From: Magnetospirillum sp. UT-4
Lineage (GTDB): Bacteria > Pseudomonadota > Alphaproteobacteria > Rhodospirillales > Magnetospirillaceae
DNA: 39,122 bases
Direction of reading: 5' to 3'
Assembly: GCF_902729435.1 (NCBI RefSeq)
Contig: NZ_CACVCG010000053.1
Coordinates: 1-39,122 of the forward strand
Within the stretch, counting starts at the first letter, position 1. The number at the start of each line of letters is the position of its first letter. A model generated the notes under the pieces. The model saw nothing but the letters and a program-made list of their open reading frames with translations, had not been told where the DNA came from and made no database searches. Position numbers and translations under genes: made by a program. Shown in pieces: positions 21,121 through 29,971 of this stretch.

Positions 21121-21738
21121 ATGGCCCTCGCCGCCGCCCGCAGCCGCGCCTACACTCTGCTGGCCGCCGCGACCGCCTATCCCGACGAGGCCCTGTGGGA
21201 AACGCTGGCCGATGGCCGCTTCGCCGCGGCGCTGGCCGAGTCCATGGCCGAGGCCACCGGCGAGCCGGCGGTCGTCGCCGCCCCCGCCGGCAGCCTCGCC
21301 GAACTGCAGGCGGAGTATGTGGCGGCCTTCGACCTCGGGCGGGGCGGCCCCGGCCGCTCGCTGCACGAGGGCGACCATCGGCCGGCCGAGACGCGGCCGG
21401 ACCTGCTGGTCGAACTGGCGGCGTTCTATCGCTGCTTCGGCCTGGGAACCCAGCATTGCACCGCCGGACTCGACCACCTGTCGGTCGCGCTGGAATTCAT
21501 GCACTTCCTGGCCTTCCACGAAGCCGGCGGCGCTGCCGGTTCCGCCCCCTACCGCCACGCCCAGCGCGACTTCGTCGCCCGGCACCTTGCCGACTGGGTC
21601 CCGGCCGTGGCCGCCGCCCATGGCGAAAGCGGCTTCCACGGGTCGGTCCTGGCCGCCGCCGCCCGGCTGGTGGCGGCGGATGCGGGCCGGTATGAAACGG
21701 AACCCGCCGCCCCCGGGGGAGTGGGAGCGGCGGGGTAA
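21121..21738 (+). CDS. TorD/PcrD-like molybdoenzyme maturation chaperone (paralogue)
   Basis: 205 residues, all-helical. It contains the TorD-family segment GLDHLSVALEFMHFLAFHE near residues 117-135 and the later YRHAQRDFVARHLADWVP. Such cytoplasmic chaperones bind the Tat signal of their molybdoenzyme and hold it until the cofactor is in place. The start lies 2 bases after the stop of the Fe-S gene, so the three genes form one tight operon. It is clearly related to PcrD in this window but more diverged than the structural subunits. The C-terminal Pro/Gly/Ala tail is probably disordered. Confidence 0.85.
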   Translation: MALAAARSRAYTLLAAATAYPDEALWETLADGRFAAALAESMAEATGEPAVVAAPAGSLAELQAEYVAAFDLGRGGPGRSLHEGDHRPAETRPDLLVELAAFYRCFGLGTQHCTAGLDHLSVALEFMHFLAFHEAGGAAGSAPYRHAQRDFVARHLADWVPAVAAAHGESGFHGSVLAAAARLVAADAGRYETEPAAPGGVGAAG

Positions 21739-21739
21739 A

Positions 21740-21777
21740 CCCCGGACGGGGAGGACAGGGACGAGACTCGTCCGGGG
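21740..21777. terminator. possible bidirectional terminator between the converging operons
   Basis: CCCCGGACG (21740-21748) pairs with CGTCCGGGG (21769-21777). A competing inner hairpin, GGACGA-GAC-TCGTCC, overlaps the right arm. It fills the 48-base gap between the paralogous operon and cld. There is no good T-run, so its role as terminator is uncertain. Confidence 0.4.
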
Positions 21778-21786
21778 GGGAGTGCG

Positions 21787-23251
<1,465 letters not shown>

Positions 23252-23255
<4 letters not shown>

Positions 23256-23929
23256 GGCGCGGCCTCTTCCGCGGGGGGGCAGACCGCGCCATGGTGGGCG
23301 GCGACGAAGCCGTTGGCCAGCCACGCCAGCGACCGGTAGAAATCGCTGTCCAGGTTGGCGGTGGCGGCGGTGAAGCGCGGCAGCCACCGGGCCAGGTGGC
23401 GGGACAGGAAGTCGCGCTGGGCCCGCAGATAGGGGCCGGCATCGGCGCCCTCGCTTTCGGCCAGCGCCTGCTTGGCGGTCAGGAACTGCATGAATTCCAG
23501 TTCGGCCGCCAGGTGGTCCTCGGCCTCGCGCATCTCGGCCGGCATGGACAGGCCGAAATGCTGGTAGAAGGCCTTCACCTCCAGCAGCACCTGGGCGCGG
23601 TCGCTGCCGCCGCCGTAGGACCCTTCGTAGAGCGACACCGGCGACGCCGGAAGGTCGAGCTCGAAGGCGGCCAGATACTGGCTTTCCAGTTCCCGCCGTT
23701 CGACTCCCTGGAAGGCGCCGCTCCACTGGGCGGCGATTTCGGCGAGGGCGGGCGAGGCCGCCCGGGACGCGGCCGCCATCTCGTCGCGGAACGCGCCCGA
23801 GGCGACGGCGTCGGCCAATTCGGCGCCGGGATAGGCGAAGGCGATGGCCAGCAGCTGGTAGCAGCGGGCCGCCGCATCGGCCGAGAACGCGGCCGCAGGG
23901 GCGGTGGCGGATGAGGTCACGGCGTTCAT
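23252..23929 (-). CDS. pcrD: perchlorate reductase assembly chaperone PcrD
   Basis: 225 residues, helical, TorD family. The motif EAEDHLAAELEFMQFLTAKQ near residues 135-155 and the later YLRAQRDFLSRHLARWLP are characteristic. It should bind the twin-arginine signal of PcrA during insertion of the bis-MGD cofactor and is not part of the final enzyme. Its start overlaps the pcrC stop and its stop overlaps the pcrQ start, both as ATGA, implying translational coupling. The order A-B-C-D is that of described pcr operons. Confidence 0.92.
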
Positions 23930-24621
23930 TCCGCGCCCTCCTTCGCCGTGCTCTGGAACTCGGCCCGCAGGCGGTGCACCGGCTGGCCCGAGAACACCCC
24001 GATCAGCTTGAAGTGGTCGTGGACGCCCTTGCCCTTGCCGGTGGTCCGCACCGCCTTGTCGAACTCGAAGGCGTATTTGGGATCGACCAGGGCGTTGAAC
24101 GGGCTGCCGGGCTTGTTGGTGCCCACGCCGTGGCACTTCACGCAGGCCTTCTCGTAGTCGAAGGTCTGCCCGGCCTCGACCAGCACCTTGCGGTCGGTGG
24201 TGGCGCCGCCCTTCTTGAAGCGCCCCTCGGCGTCGCCGTGCTCCTTCTTGAACTGGCTGCCGGGGCCGTGGCACGACTCGCAGCCGACCCCGGCCAGGGC
24301 CTTGGCCTGGGCCGGCGGCATGGCGGGATCATAGCCGCCCGGCTCGCCATAGCCGGTGGTGTGGCAGCCCAGGCAGCCGGGATCGGCGGTGTAGTCCTTG
24401 TTGGGATCGACCTTGGCCTTGACCTTGGCCTCGGCGCGCTGGCCGGGCTTCAGGATGTCGAACGCCTTGGCGTGGCTGGTGGCCTGCCAGGCCTCCGCCT
24501 GCAGGTCGTGGCACTTGGCGCAGACCTTGAAGCCCTCGTAGGTCGCCTTGTCCGCCGCCTGGGCGGCGGACAAGGCCCACAACACCGAAAGGACCGAAAG
24601 AAACGGGAGGAAAATGTTCAT
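23926..24621 (-). CDS. pcrC: perchlorate reductase c-type cytochrome subunit PcrC
   Basis: 231 residues. A signal peptide (hydrophobic residues 3-20, cleavage near AQA) is followed by four heme c motifs: CAKCH (34-38), CLGCH (83-87), CESCH (114-118) and CVKCH (160-164), with extra histidines as likely distal ligands. It resembles the cytochrome c554-type proteins named PcrC. It is expected to shuttle electrons from the membrane quinol dehydrogenase to PcrAB in the periplasm. It sits between pcrB (11 bases upstream) and pcrD (four-base overlap). The paralogous operon in this window has no counterpart. Confidence 0.93.
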   Translation of the reverse strand: MNIFLPFLSVLSVLWALSAAQAADKATYEGFKVCAKCHDLQAEAWQATSHAKAFDILKPGQRAEAKVKAKVDPNKDYTADPGCLGCHTTGYGEPGGYDPAMPPAQAKALAGVGCESCHGPGSQFKKEHGDAEGRFKKGGATTDRKVLVEAGQTFDYEKACVKCHGVGTNKPGSPFNALVDPKYAFEFDKAVRTTGKGKGVHDHFKLIGVFSGQPVHRLRAEFQSTAKEGAE

Positions 24622-24632
24622 TTCGGCCCCCT

Positions 24633-25637
24633 TCAGGTGAGCGGCGAGATCATCATGTCGGCCGAGCGGTGGCCGATCAGCGTGTCCATCAGTTCGGACG
24701 CGCTGCCGGCCATCCTGCGGCCGCGCTCGGCACGCAGAAGCGCCAGCGCCGCCCCCACCTCGGAACCGAACATCTTCTCGAGCAGGGCCTGCGGCAGCTT
24801 GGGCTTGCCGGTGGACAGACCCTGGGCATCCTCCTCCATCGGGCCGAAGGCCGGCGGCACGTAGAAGACGTTGGGCTTGGTCCCCAGCTCGGGATAAAGC
24901 GGCAGGGCCACCTTGAACACGTTGACCAGCTTGAACACCGAGCTGGCCTTGTCGTCGAGGAAGCCCACATGCATGGCGCGGCCGACGCACTGGGCGACGC
25001 AGGCCGAGGCCACGCCCTTCTCGATGCGCGGATAGCAGCCGATGCACTTGTTGCCCTTGAGGTCGTTGGCGTTGAAGAACGCCTTGCCGTAGGGGCAGGC
25101 CTCGACGCAGGCCGCCGTCCCCTTGCACTTGTCCAGGTTGATGACGTTGATGCCGTCCTGCAGACGCCGGTAGATGGCGTCGTTGGGGCAGGCCTCCAGG
25201 CAGGCCGGATTGCTGCAGTGGTTGCACATCCGGGGCATGAAGAAGAAGTGGTTGTTGGGATAGGCGCCGGCGCCCTGCTCCTCGTCCCAGTTGGGGGCGT
25301 TGCGGGGGGACGGGCTGGGGCGAACGCGGCCGGCCTTGCCCTCGAACAGACGGCCTTCGTAGTCGAACTCGAAGGGGATGCCGTAATCGGCCTCGGTGGG
25401 GCGCTTGCCCTTCTGCAGGTCGCCGTTCTTGTAGCCGCCGCCCTTGGCCGTCCAGTTGCGCGGATAGCCCTGGCCCGGCGCCGTCTCCACATTGCGCCAG
25501 TACATGAAGGCCTGGCCGGGATGCCCGGTCCACAGCCGCTTGCAGGCCACGGTGCAGGTCTGGCACCCGATGCACTTGTTGAGGTCCACGACAAAGGCGA
25601 TCTGCCGCGACGGAACCGCCATCTTGCTGGTCGTCAT
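24633..25637 (-). CDS. pcrB: perchlorate reductase Fe-S beta subunit PcrB
   Basis: 334 residues, matching the known PcrB size. Cysteine groups are CIGCQTCTVAC (22-32), CNHCSNPACLEAC, CKGTAACVEAC, and CIGC paired with CVAQC, accounting for three [4Fe-4S] and one [3Fe-4S] cluster as in related beta subunits. It relays electrons from PcrC to the FS0 cluster of PcrA. There is no signal peptide; export with PcrA by the Tat system is expected. It lies 59 bases downstream of pcrA and 11 bases before pcrC. Confidence 0.95.
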   Translation of the reverse strand: MTTSKMAVPSRQIAFVVDLNKCIGCQTCTVACKRLWTGHPGQAFMYWRNVETAPGQGYPRNWTAKGGGYKNGDLQKGKRPTEADYGIPFEFDYEGRLFEGKAGRVRPSPSPRNAPNWDEEQGAGAYPNNHFFFMPRMCNHCSNPACLEACPNDAIYRRLQDGINVINLDKCKGTAACVEACPYGKAFFNANDLKGNKCIGCYPRIEKGVASACVAQCVGRAMHVGFLDDKASSVFKLVNVFKVALPLYPELGTKPNVFYVPPAFGPMEEDAQGLSTGKPKLPQALLEKMFGSEVGAALALLRAERGRRMAGSASELMDTLIGHRSADMMISPLT

Positions 25638-25696
25638 AACGTAACTCCCGTTCTGTCAGAGGCGGCCGCCGGCGCTCCGGCGGCCGCCGGTTCCGT

Positions 25697-28495
25697 TCAC
25701 AGCGGCGTCGGCACCGCGCCGGTGTACTTGCGCATCTCGACGCGGGTGTCGCGCTGGCTGCCGCCCGGCCCGTAATAGTTGGGCCGGAACAGCAGGTGGC
25801 CGTAATTGCCGACCAGGTGCGTCGGCGTGATGCGGATCGGGCAGACGCTCTGGGTGCTGCCCTCGATCAGGTCCATATACAACTCGGGCGTGTGATACAT
25901 GGAGATGCGGCCGGGCTGCTCGCCGGGCTTGATGCGGATGCGGACGATGACGCGGCCGTGGTCGTTGAAGATCTCGGCCCAGTCGTTGTCCTTCAGCCCG
26001 CGGGCTTCGGCCTCGACCGGCGGCACCTCGACGATGGGGCCGCCGCGCTGCAGCCGGAGCATCAGCGGGTTGTCCTTGAAGGTCGAGTGGACGGAATGCC
26101 GGCTGTGCGGGGTGTTGAAGCGCAGCGGATACTTGTCGGCGTCGATGGGCGCCTTGTAGACCGGCAGCTCGACACCCATCTCGAAGAACACCGGATGGTC
26201 GATGTAGAACTGCTGGCGGCCGGTCAGGGTCGGCCACGGGCGCTTGTTGACGGCGAAGAACTGGAACGGCGTGTAGGGCACGCCCTCCTTCATCGGCGAG
26301 GTCCAGTTGGACTTGTAGCGCCGCGGCTTCTCGCGCAGCTCGGCCAGGGTGATGCCCTTGCTCTGCGGCGCGGTGTCGAGGATGAACTGGGCCGCCGCCT
26401 CCTCGTTGTCGAACTTGCCGTTGTCGGTGAACTGCGCCGACAGCGTCGATAGGTCGCGGTTCCACTTGAACTGGTCGTCGTAGAAGCGCGGGTAGCCCTT
26501 GGCCACCGCCGCCTCCTCCACCTTCTTGGCCAGGGCGCGGAAGATCTGCCAGTCGGTCTTGGACTCGAACATCGGCGGCACCGCCGGTTCGGTCATGTTG
26601 ATGAAGGTGTGTTCCTCGGTGACGTTGAGGTCCAGCTTCTCGTACCAGTGGGCCGAGGGCAGGACGATGTCGGAATACAGCGCCTGGCTGTCCATGCGGA
26701 TGTTGGCGGTGACGATCAGGTCCAGCTTCGGCCACAGGTTGCGCAGCATGTACTTCTGACCCTTGGCCTGGTTCAGGAAGTTGCCGCGGTAGACGATGAA
26801 GATCTTCGGGTCGCGGCCGTTGCGCGGGTAGAGCGGGAACTGCTTGCTGTCGAGCGCGTGGCGCAGGTACTTGCCGGTGTCGATGCCCACCTTGTCCATG
26901 CCGTCATAGGCCTCGGAATGGACGTAGCTCCAGATGGTGGTCTGGCAGAACCGCTGCTTGCCGGCGCCCTGGGGGAAGGACAGGGCGGCGACGCCGGGCA
27001 CGAAGACCGGCTTCCACTGGCCGATGTAGTGGTTGACGCCGCCGCCCTGCTTGCCCTCGTTGGCGGTCAGCGACGACAGGAAGTGGAACACCCGCATCAG
27101 GATGTCGCTGTAGAACCAGTGGCCGGTGCCGCCGCCGGTGATGATCATCGCCGGCCTGGCCTTGGCGTAGTCCCGGGCGGTCTGGGCGATCAGCCCGGCA
27201 TTGACGCCGGTGACCGCCGCCACCTTCTCGGGCGTGTATTCGGCCATGATGCGCTCGCGGTAGAGCTCGAACACCGGCCGGCATTCGACCATGGTGCCGT
27301 CCAGCAGCTTGACCCGGTAGCGGCCCTCGAGCGCCGGGTCCAGGTTGCCCAGGTCCAGCGTGCCGTCGGCGAAGGTCAGGGTGTTGCGGGCCAGGAACGG
27401 CGGCTGCACCGCCGGCTTGACGCCGGGCTCGTCGCCCCAGCTGCCGCGCATCAGAACCGGCCGCCCGGTCTTCAGGTCCCAGGCGTAGAAGCGGTTCTTC
27501 GAGCCGCCCTCGACCAGGTCGGATTCGCGCAGGAACAGCTTGTTGTCGCCGCGCACCAGCAGCGGCATGTCGGTCTGTTCCTTGAGATTGTGCGCGTCGA
27601 ACAGGTTCTCCTTGATGATGACGTGGGCGAAGCCCAGGCCCAGGGCGACGTCGGTGCCCGGCTTGGGGTGCAGCCACGAATCGGCCTTGATGGTGGACGA
27701 GTTGTAGTCGGGCGCGATGCTGACGATCTTCGTCCCGTTCAGCTGCGCTTCCGAGATGTAGTGGGCGTCGGGGATGCGGGTCTGCGCCGGATTGGCGCCC
27801 CACAGCACGATGTAGCGGGCATTGTACCAGTCGGCGCTCTCGCAGGTTTCGCCCTGGACGCCGCAGGTCTGGGTCTGGCCGGGAGGCTGGTCGCCGTACC
27901 AGTCGAAGAAGGTGTGGGCATGGGCGCCGATCAGGTGGGCGAAGCGATGGCCGGCCGAGAACGACACCGGGGCGACCGCCGGCACCGGCGAATAGACGCT
28001 GATGGTGTCCGGGCCTTCGGTCCTCAGGGTATCGACGATCTTGTCGGCGATGATGCCCAGCGCCTCGTCCCAGCTGGCGCGCCGCCACTTGCCCTCGCCG
28101 CGCTCGCCGACCCGGATCAGCGGGTACTTCAGGCGGGTGGGGCTGTAGACGTAGTCGGTGCCGCACTCACCCTTGTTGCAGCCGCGCGGGTTCTGCTCCG
28201 GCACGCCGTTCAGCATGGGGGCGTCCTTGGACTGCTCCTCGCGCAGGATGACGCCGTTCTTGGAATAGACGAAGTGCGGGCAGGCGCCGGTGCAGTTGAC
28301 CAGGTGGGCGCCGCGAGTCTTCCTGTCCCAGCTCCACTGGTCGCGGTGGAACTGCTCCCAGCTGGTGTAGTCGTAGGCCTTGCCGGGATCGGTGGCGGCC
28401 AGCGTCCGGAATGAAAACGGGCCGGCCAGGCCCACCCCCACGGAGGCGGCTCCGGCCGCCTTCAGGAAGTTGCGGCGGGATTGTCTTGCCATCAT
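25697..28495 (-). CDS. pcrA: perchlorate reductase molybdopterin catalytic subunit PcrA
   Basis: 932 residues, close to described PcrA. A Tat signal (SRRNFLK, residues 6-12) ends near LAA (about 34). The FS0 ligands are His64 plus cysteines in CTGAC (68-72) and GCNKG (105-109). The Mo ligand is expected to be Asp202 in FDWYGDQPPG. Trp494 in GQWKPV probably corresponds to the gate residue Trp461 of Azospira PcrA. Position 197 is Phe where the Azospira enzyme is reported to have Tyr165. It reduces perchlorate to chlorate and then chlorite. The start (28495) follows GGGAG; a second ATG follows immediately. A sigma-54 promoter lies 64-78 bases upstream. First gene of pcrABCDQ-cld; chlorate-only activity cannot be excluded. 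Confidence 0.94.
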   Translation of the reverse strand: MMARQSRRNFLKAAGAASVGVGLAGPFSFRTLAATDPGKAYDYTSWEQFHRDQWSWDRKTRGAHLVNCTGACPHFVYSKNGVILREEQSKDAPMLNGVPEQNPRGCNKGECGTDYVYSPTRLKYPLIRVGERGEGKWRRASWDEALGIIADKIVDTLRTEGPDTISVYSPVPAVAPVSFSAGHRFAHLIGAHAHTFFDWYGDQPPGQTQTCGVQGETCESADWYNARYIVLWGANPAQTRIPDAHYISEAQLNGTKIVSIAPDYNSSTIKADSWLHPKPGTDVALGLGFAHVIIKENLFDAHNLKEQTDMPLLVRGDNKLFLRESDLVEGGSKNRFYAWDLKTGRPVLMRGSWGDEPGVKPAVQPPFLARNTLTFADGTLDLGNLDPALEGRYRVKLLDGTMVECRPVFELYRERIMAEYTPEKVAAVTGVNAGLIAQTARDYAKARPAMIITGGGTGHWFYSDILMRVFHFLSSLTANEGKQGGGVNHYIGQWKPVFVPGVAALSFPQGAGKQRFCQTTIWSYVHSEAYDGMDKVGIDTGKYLRHALDSKQFPLYPRNGRDPKIFIVYRGNFLNQAKGQKYMLRNLWPKLDLIVTANIRMDSQALYSDIVLPSAHWYEKLDLNVTEEHTFINMTEPAVPPMFESKTDWQIFRALAKKVEEAAVAKGYPRFYDDQFKWNRDLSTLSAQFTDNGKFDNEEAAAQFILDTAPQSKGITLAELREKPRRYKSNWTSPMKEGVPYTPFQFFAVNKRPWPTLTGRQQFYIDHPVFFEMGVELPVYKAPIDADKYPLRFNTPHSRHSVHSTFKDNPLMLRLQRGGPIVEVPPVEAEARGLKDNDWAEIFNDHGRVIVRIRIKPGEQPGRISMYHTPELYMDLIEGSTQSVCPIRITPTHLVGNYGHLLFRPNYYGPGGSQRDTRVEMRKYTGAVPTPL

Positions 28496-28558
28496 GCGCT
28501 CCCTTCTCTCTGGCGCCCGGGGCGGCGCCCATGCGTGTCCTATGCGGCAGAGAGAAAG

Positions 28559-28573
28559 GCAACAGCCGTGCCA
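28559..28573 (-). promoter_or_regulatory. sigma-54 (-24/-12) promoter of pcrA
   Basis: On the minus strand the sequence is TGGCACGGCTGTTGC, a perfect TGGCAC-N5-TTGC element. The predicted start is at about 28547, giving a 52-base leader before the pcrA ATG. That leader contains a GGCGCC-N6-GGCGCC hairpin (28512-28529). Confidence 0.85.
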
Positions 28574-28575
28574 AC

Positions 28576-28640
28576 CCGAAGGAAGTAGCCGGAAATGCAC
28601 AAAACCCTATATGGGGTGAGGGTTTGGCCCATTCCTTCGG
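28576..28640. repeat. nested inverted repeats between operator and promoter of pcrA
   Basis: CCGAAGGAA (28576-28584) and TTCCTTCGG (28632-28640) are perfect inverted 9-mers. They enclose AAACCC (28602-28607) and GGGTTT (28620-28625). The structure directly abuts the -24 element. It could shape the DNA loop between operator and promoter, bind another regulator, or end moaA transcripts. Confidence 0.5.
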
Positions 28641-28663
28641 TTTTACTAATTCACGCTCCCTTG

Positions 28664-28678
28664 GCGTCGTTTCGTTAA
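28664..28678. promoter_or_regulatory. possible degenerate second operator upstream of pcrA
   Basis: The core CGTTTCGTT is identical to the complement of the shared palindrome, and 10 of 15 positions match overall. Its centre is 30 bases from that of the perfect copy, comparable to the 34-base spacing of the pair before the paralogous operon. Confidence 0.3.
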
Positions 28679-28693
28679 AGGACGAAGACATGC

Positions 28694-28708
28694 TGAACGA
28701 AACGTTCA
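28694..28708. promoter_or_regulatory. palindromic operator upstream of pcrA (perfect)
   Basis: TGAACGAAACGTTCA is identical to bases 17253-17267. Its centre is about 154 bases upstream of the predicted sigma-54 start, the usual distance for an enhancer bound by an NtrC-type activator. The 301-base gap between pcrA and moaA holds this site, the nested repeats and the promoter; no gene is seen in it. Confidence 0.7.
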
Positions 28709-28796
28709 ATATGCGGCGCAGCGGCAAATGCGGCTTGGAATTCGTCTATTATTATGCCGTGACACAGTTCTTTGCTTGTCCATGGATCGGCCGCAC

Positions 28797-29783
28797 TCAA
28801 CCGCCGGTGACACTCATGGCGCGCGCCGGGGAGGCGGCGCTGCAGCCGGCGGCGAAGGCATGGTGGGCCGGCTTCAAGGCGATGCCGTCGCTCAGGTGGC
28901 GGTCCAGGTCGGAATCGCCGGCGCCGCTGCGCAGCACCGGCCGCAGGTCATGGGCGACCTCGCGGCCCAGGCAGGGATAGAGCAGGCCGGTGCAGGACAT
29001 CCGCACCCGGTTGCATTCGTGGCAGAAGCCGTGGCCTTCGGGCGCGATGAAGCCGATGCGGCCGCCGGTTTCGGCGACCTGGACGTAGCGCGCCGGGCCG
29101 CCGCTGCGATAGGGACTGTCGGCCAGCGTCCAGCGCCGCTCCAGCAGGCCGCGCAATTCGGCCAGGGGCAGGCTGGCGGCATCCTGGACCGCCCGCCCCT
29201 CGCCCAGCGGCATCACCTCGATGAAGCAGAGGTCGAAGCCCTGGCCGTGGCACCATTCCACCAGCGCCGGGCCGTCCCGGTCGGTGACGCCGCGCAGGGC
29301 GACGGCATTGACGCGCACCCGCAATCCCGCGGCCCGGGCCGCCGCCAGGCCCTCCAGCACCCGCTCCAGCCGCCCGCCGCGGGTGAGCGCGGCGAAGCGT
29401 TCAGGGTCCAGGGTGTCCAGCGACACGTTGATGCGGCGGATGCCGGCGGCGGCCAGGTGGCCGGCGAATTCGGCCAGCCGGGTGCCGTTGGTGGTCAGGG
29501 TCAGCTCGCCCAGCCGGCCGTCGCGCACCCATTCGCCGAGAATGCCGATCAGGTGCAAGGCGTTGCGCCGCACCAGCGGCTCGCCGCCGGTCAGGCGGAT
29601 CTTGCGCACCCCCAGGCGGATGAAGGCCGCGCAGACGCGTTCGATCTCCTCCAGCGACAGAATCTGGTCGTGGGGTTCGAAGCGCATCCGCTCCGACATG
29701 CAGTAGACGCAGCGAAGGTCGCAGCGGTCGGTGAGCGACAGCCGCAGATACTCGATGGGGCGCTTGAATGAATCGATCAACAT
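28797..29783 (-). CDS. moaA: GTP 3',8-cyclase MoaA (molybdenum cofactor synthesis)
   Basis: 328 residues. It is a radical-SAM enzyme that rearranges GTP in the first step of molybdopterin synthesis. The SAM cluster motif is CDLRCVYC (Cys21, 25, 28). The C-terminal substrate cluster is CHEC plus a later Cys in RMSCTGLLYPC. The protein ends in Gly-Gly, as required in MoaA. It lies upstream of pcrA on the same strand with a 301-base gap holding the pcrA promoter. Its placement suggests that it raises cofactor supply when the two molybdoenzymes are made. A moaA gene is also reported in perchlorate islands. A housekeeping copy elsewhere cannot be judged from this window. Confidence 0.94.
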   Translation of the reverse strand: MLIDSFKRPIEYLRLSLTDRCDLRCVYCMSERMRFEPHDQILSLEEIERVCAAFIRLGVRKIRLTGGEPLVRRNALHLIGILGEWVRDGRLGELTLTTNGTRLAEFAGHLAAAGIRRINVSLDTLDPERFAALTRGGRLERVLEGLAAARAAGLRVRVNAVALRGVTDRDGPALVEWCHGQGFDLCFIEVMPLGEGRAVQDAASLPLAELRGLLERRWTLADSPYRSGGPARYVQVAETGGRIGFIAPEGHGFCHECNRVRMSCTGLLYPCLGREVAHDLRPVLRSGAGDSDLDRHLSDGIALKPAHHAFAAGCSAASPARAMSVTGG

Positions 29784-29883
29784 GAGGGGTGTTTCCCGCG
29801 GTTGCCGACCAGGGATCAGCAAGAAGCGGGCCGGAATGGCCGACCCCAGTGGGGCCGGCGACCGGGACGCATGGGAGCACCCG

Positions 29884-29913
29884 CCCGGAAAGCCTTGCTT
29901 TCCGGGGGATTTT
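29884..29913 (+). terminator. terminator-like hairpin with no gene directly upstream
   Basis: CCCGGAAAGC (29884-29893) and GCTTTCCGGG (29897-29906) form a perfect 10-bp stem, followed a few bases later by TTTT. It points rightwards but lies between the divergent moaA and helicase genes, so no visible gene needs it. It resembles the tRNA-Lys terminator at 13808, with 29 of 35 bases alike from CCCGG to ACTGG/GCTGG. Confidence 0.65.
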
Positions 29914-29971
29914 ACTGGCCTTTGGGGGGCGATCCCGCCCTGCACGAGACCGAGAAGAAGCAACGCCCCCG

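Noticed and set aside
28771-28790. Possible sigma-54 element TGACACAGTTCTTTGC on the plus strand between moaA and pcrA
   Set aside because: The spacer is one base too long, the -24 GG is lost, and no plus-strand gene lies downstream.
29820-29880. Possible tRNA remnant just before the hairpin at 29884
   Set aside because: No T arm (GGTTCGA), anticodon stem or acceptor pairing could be found.
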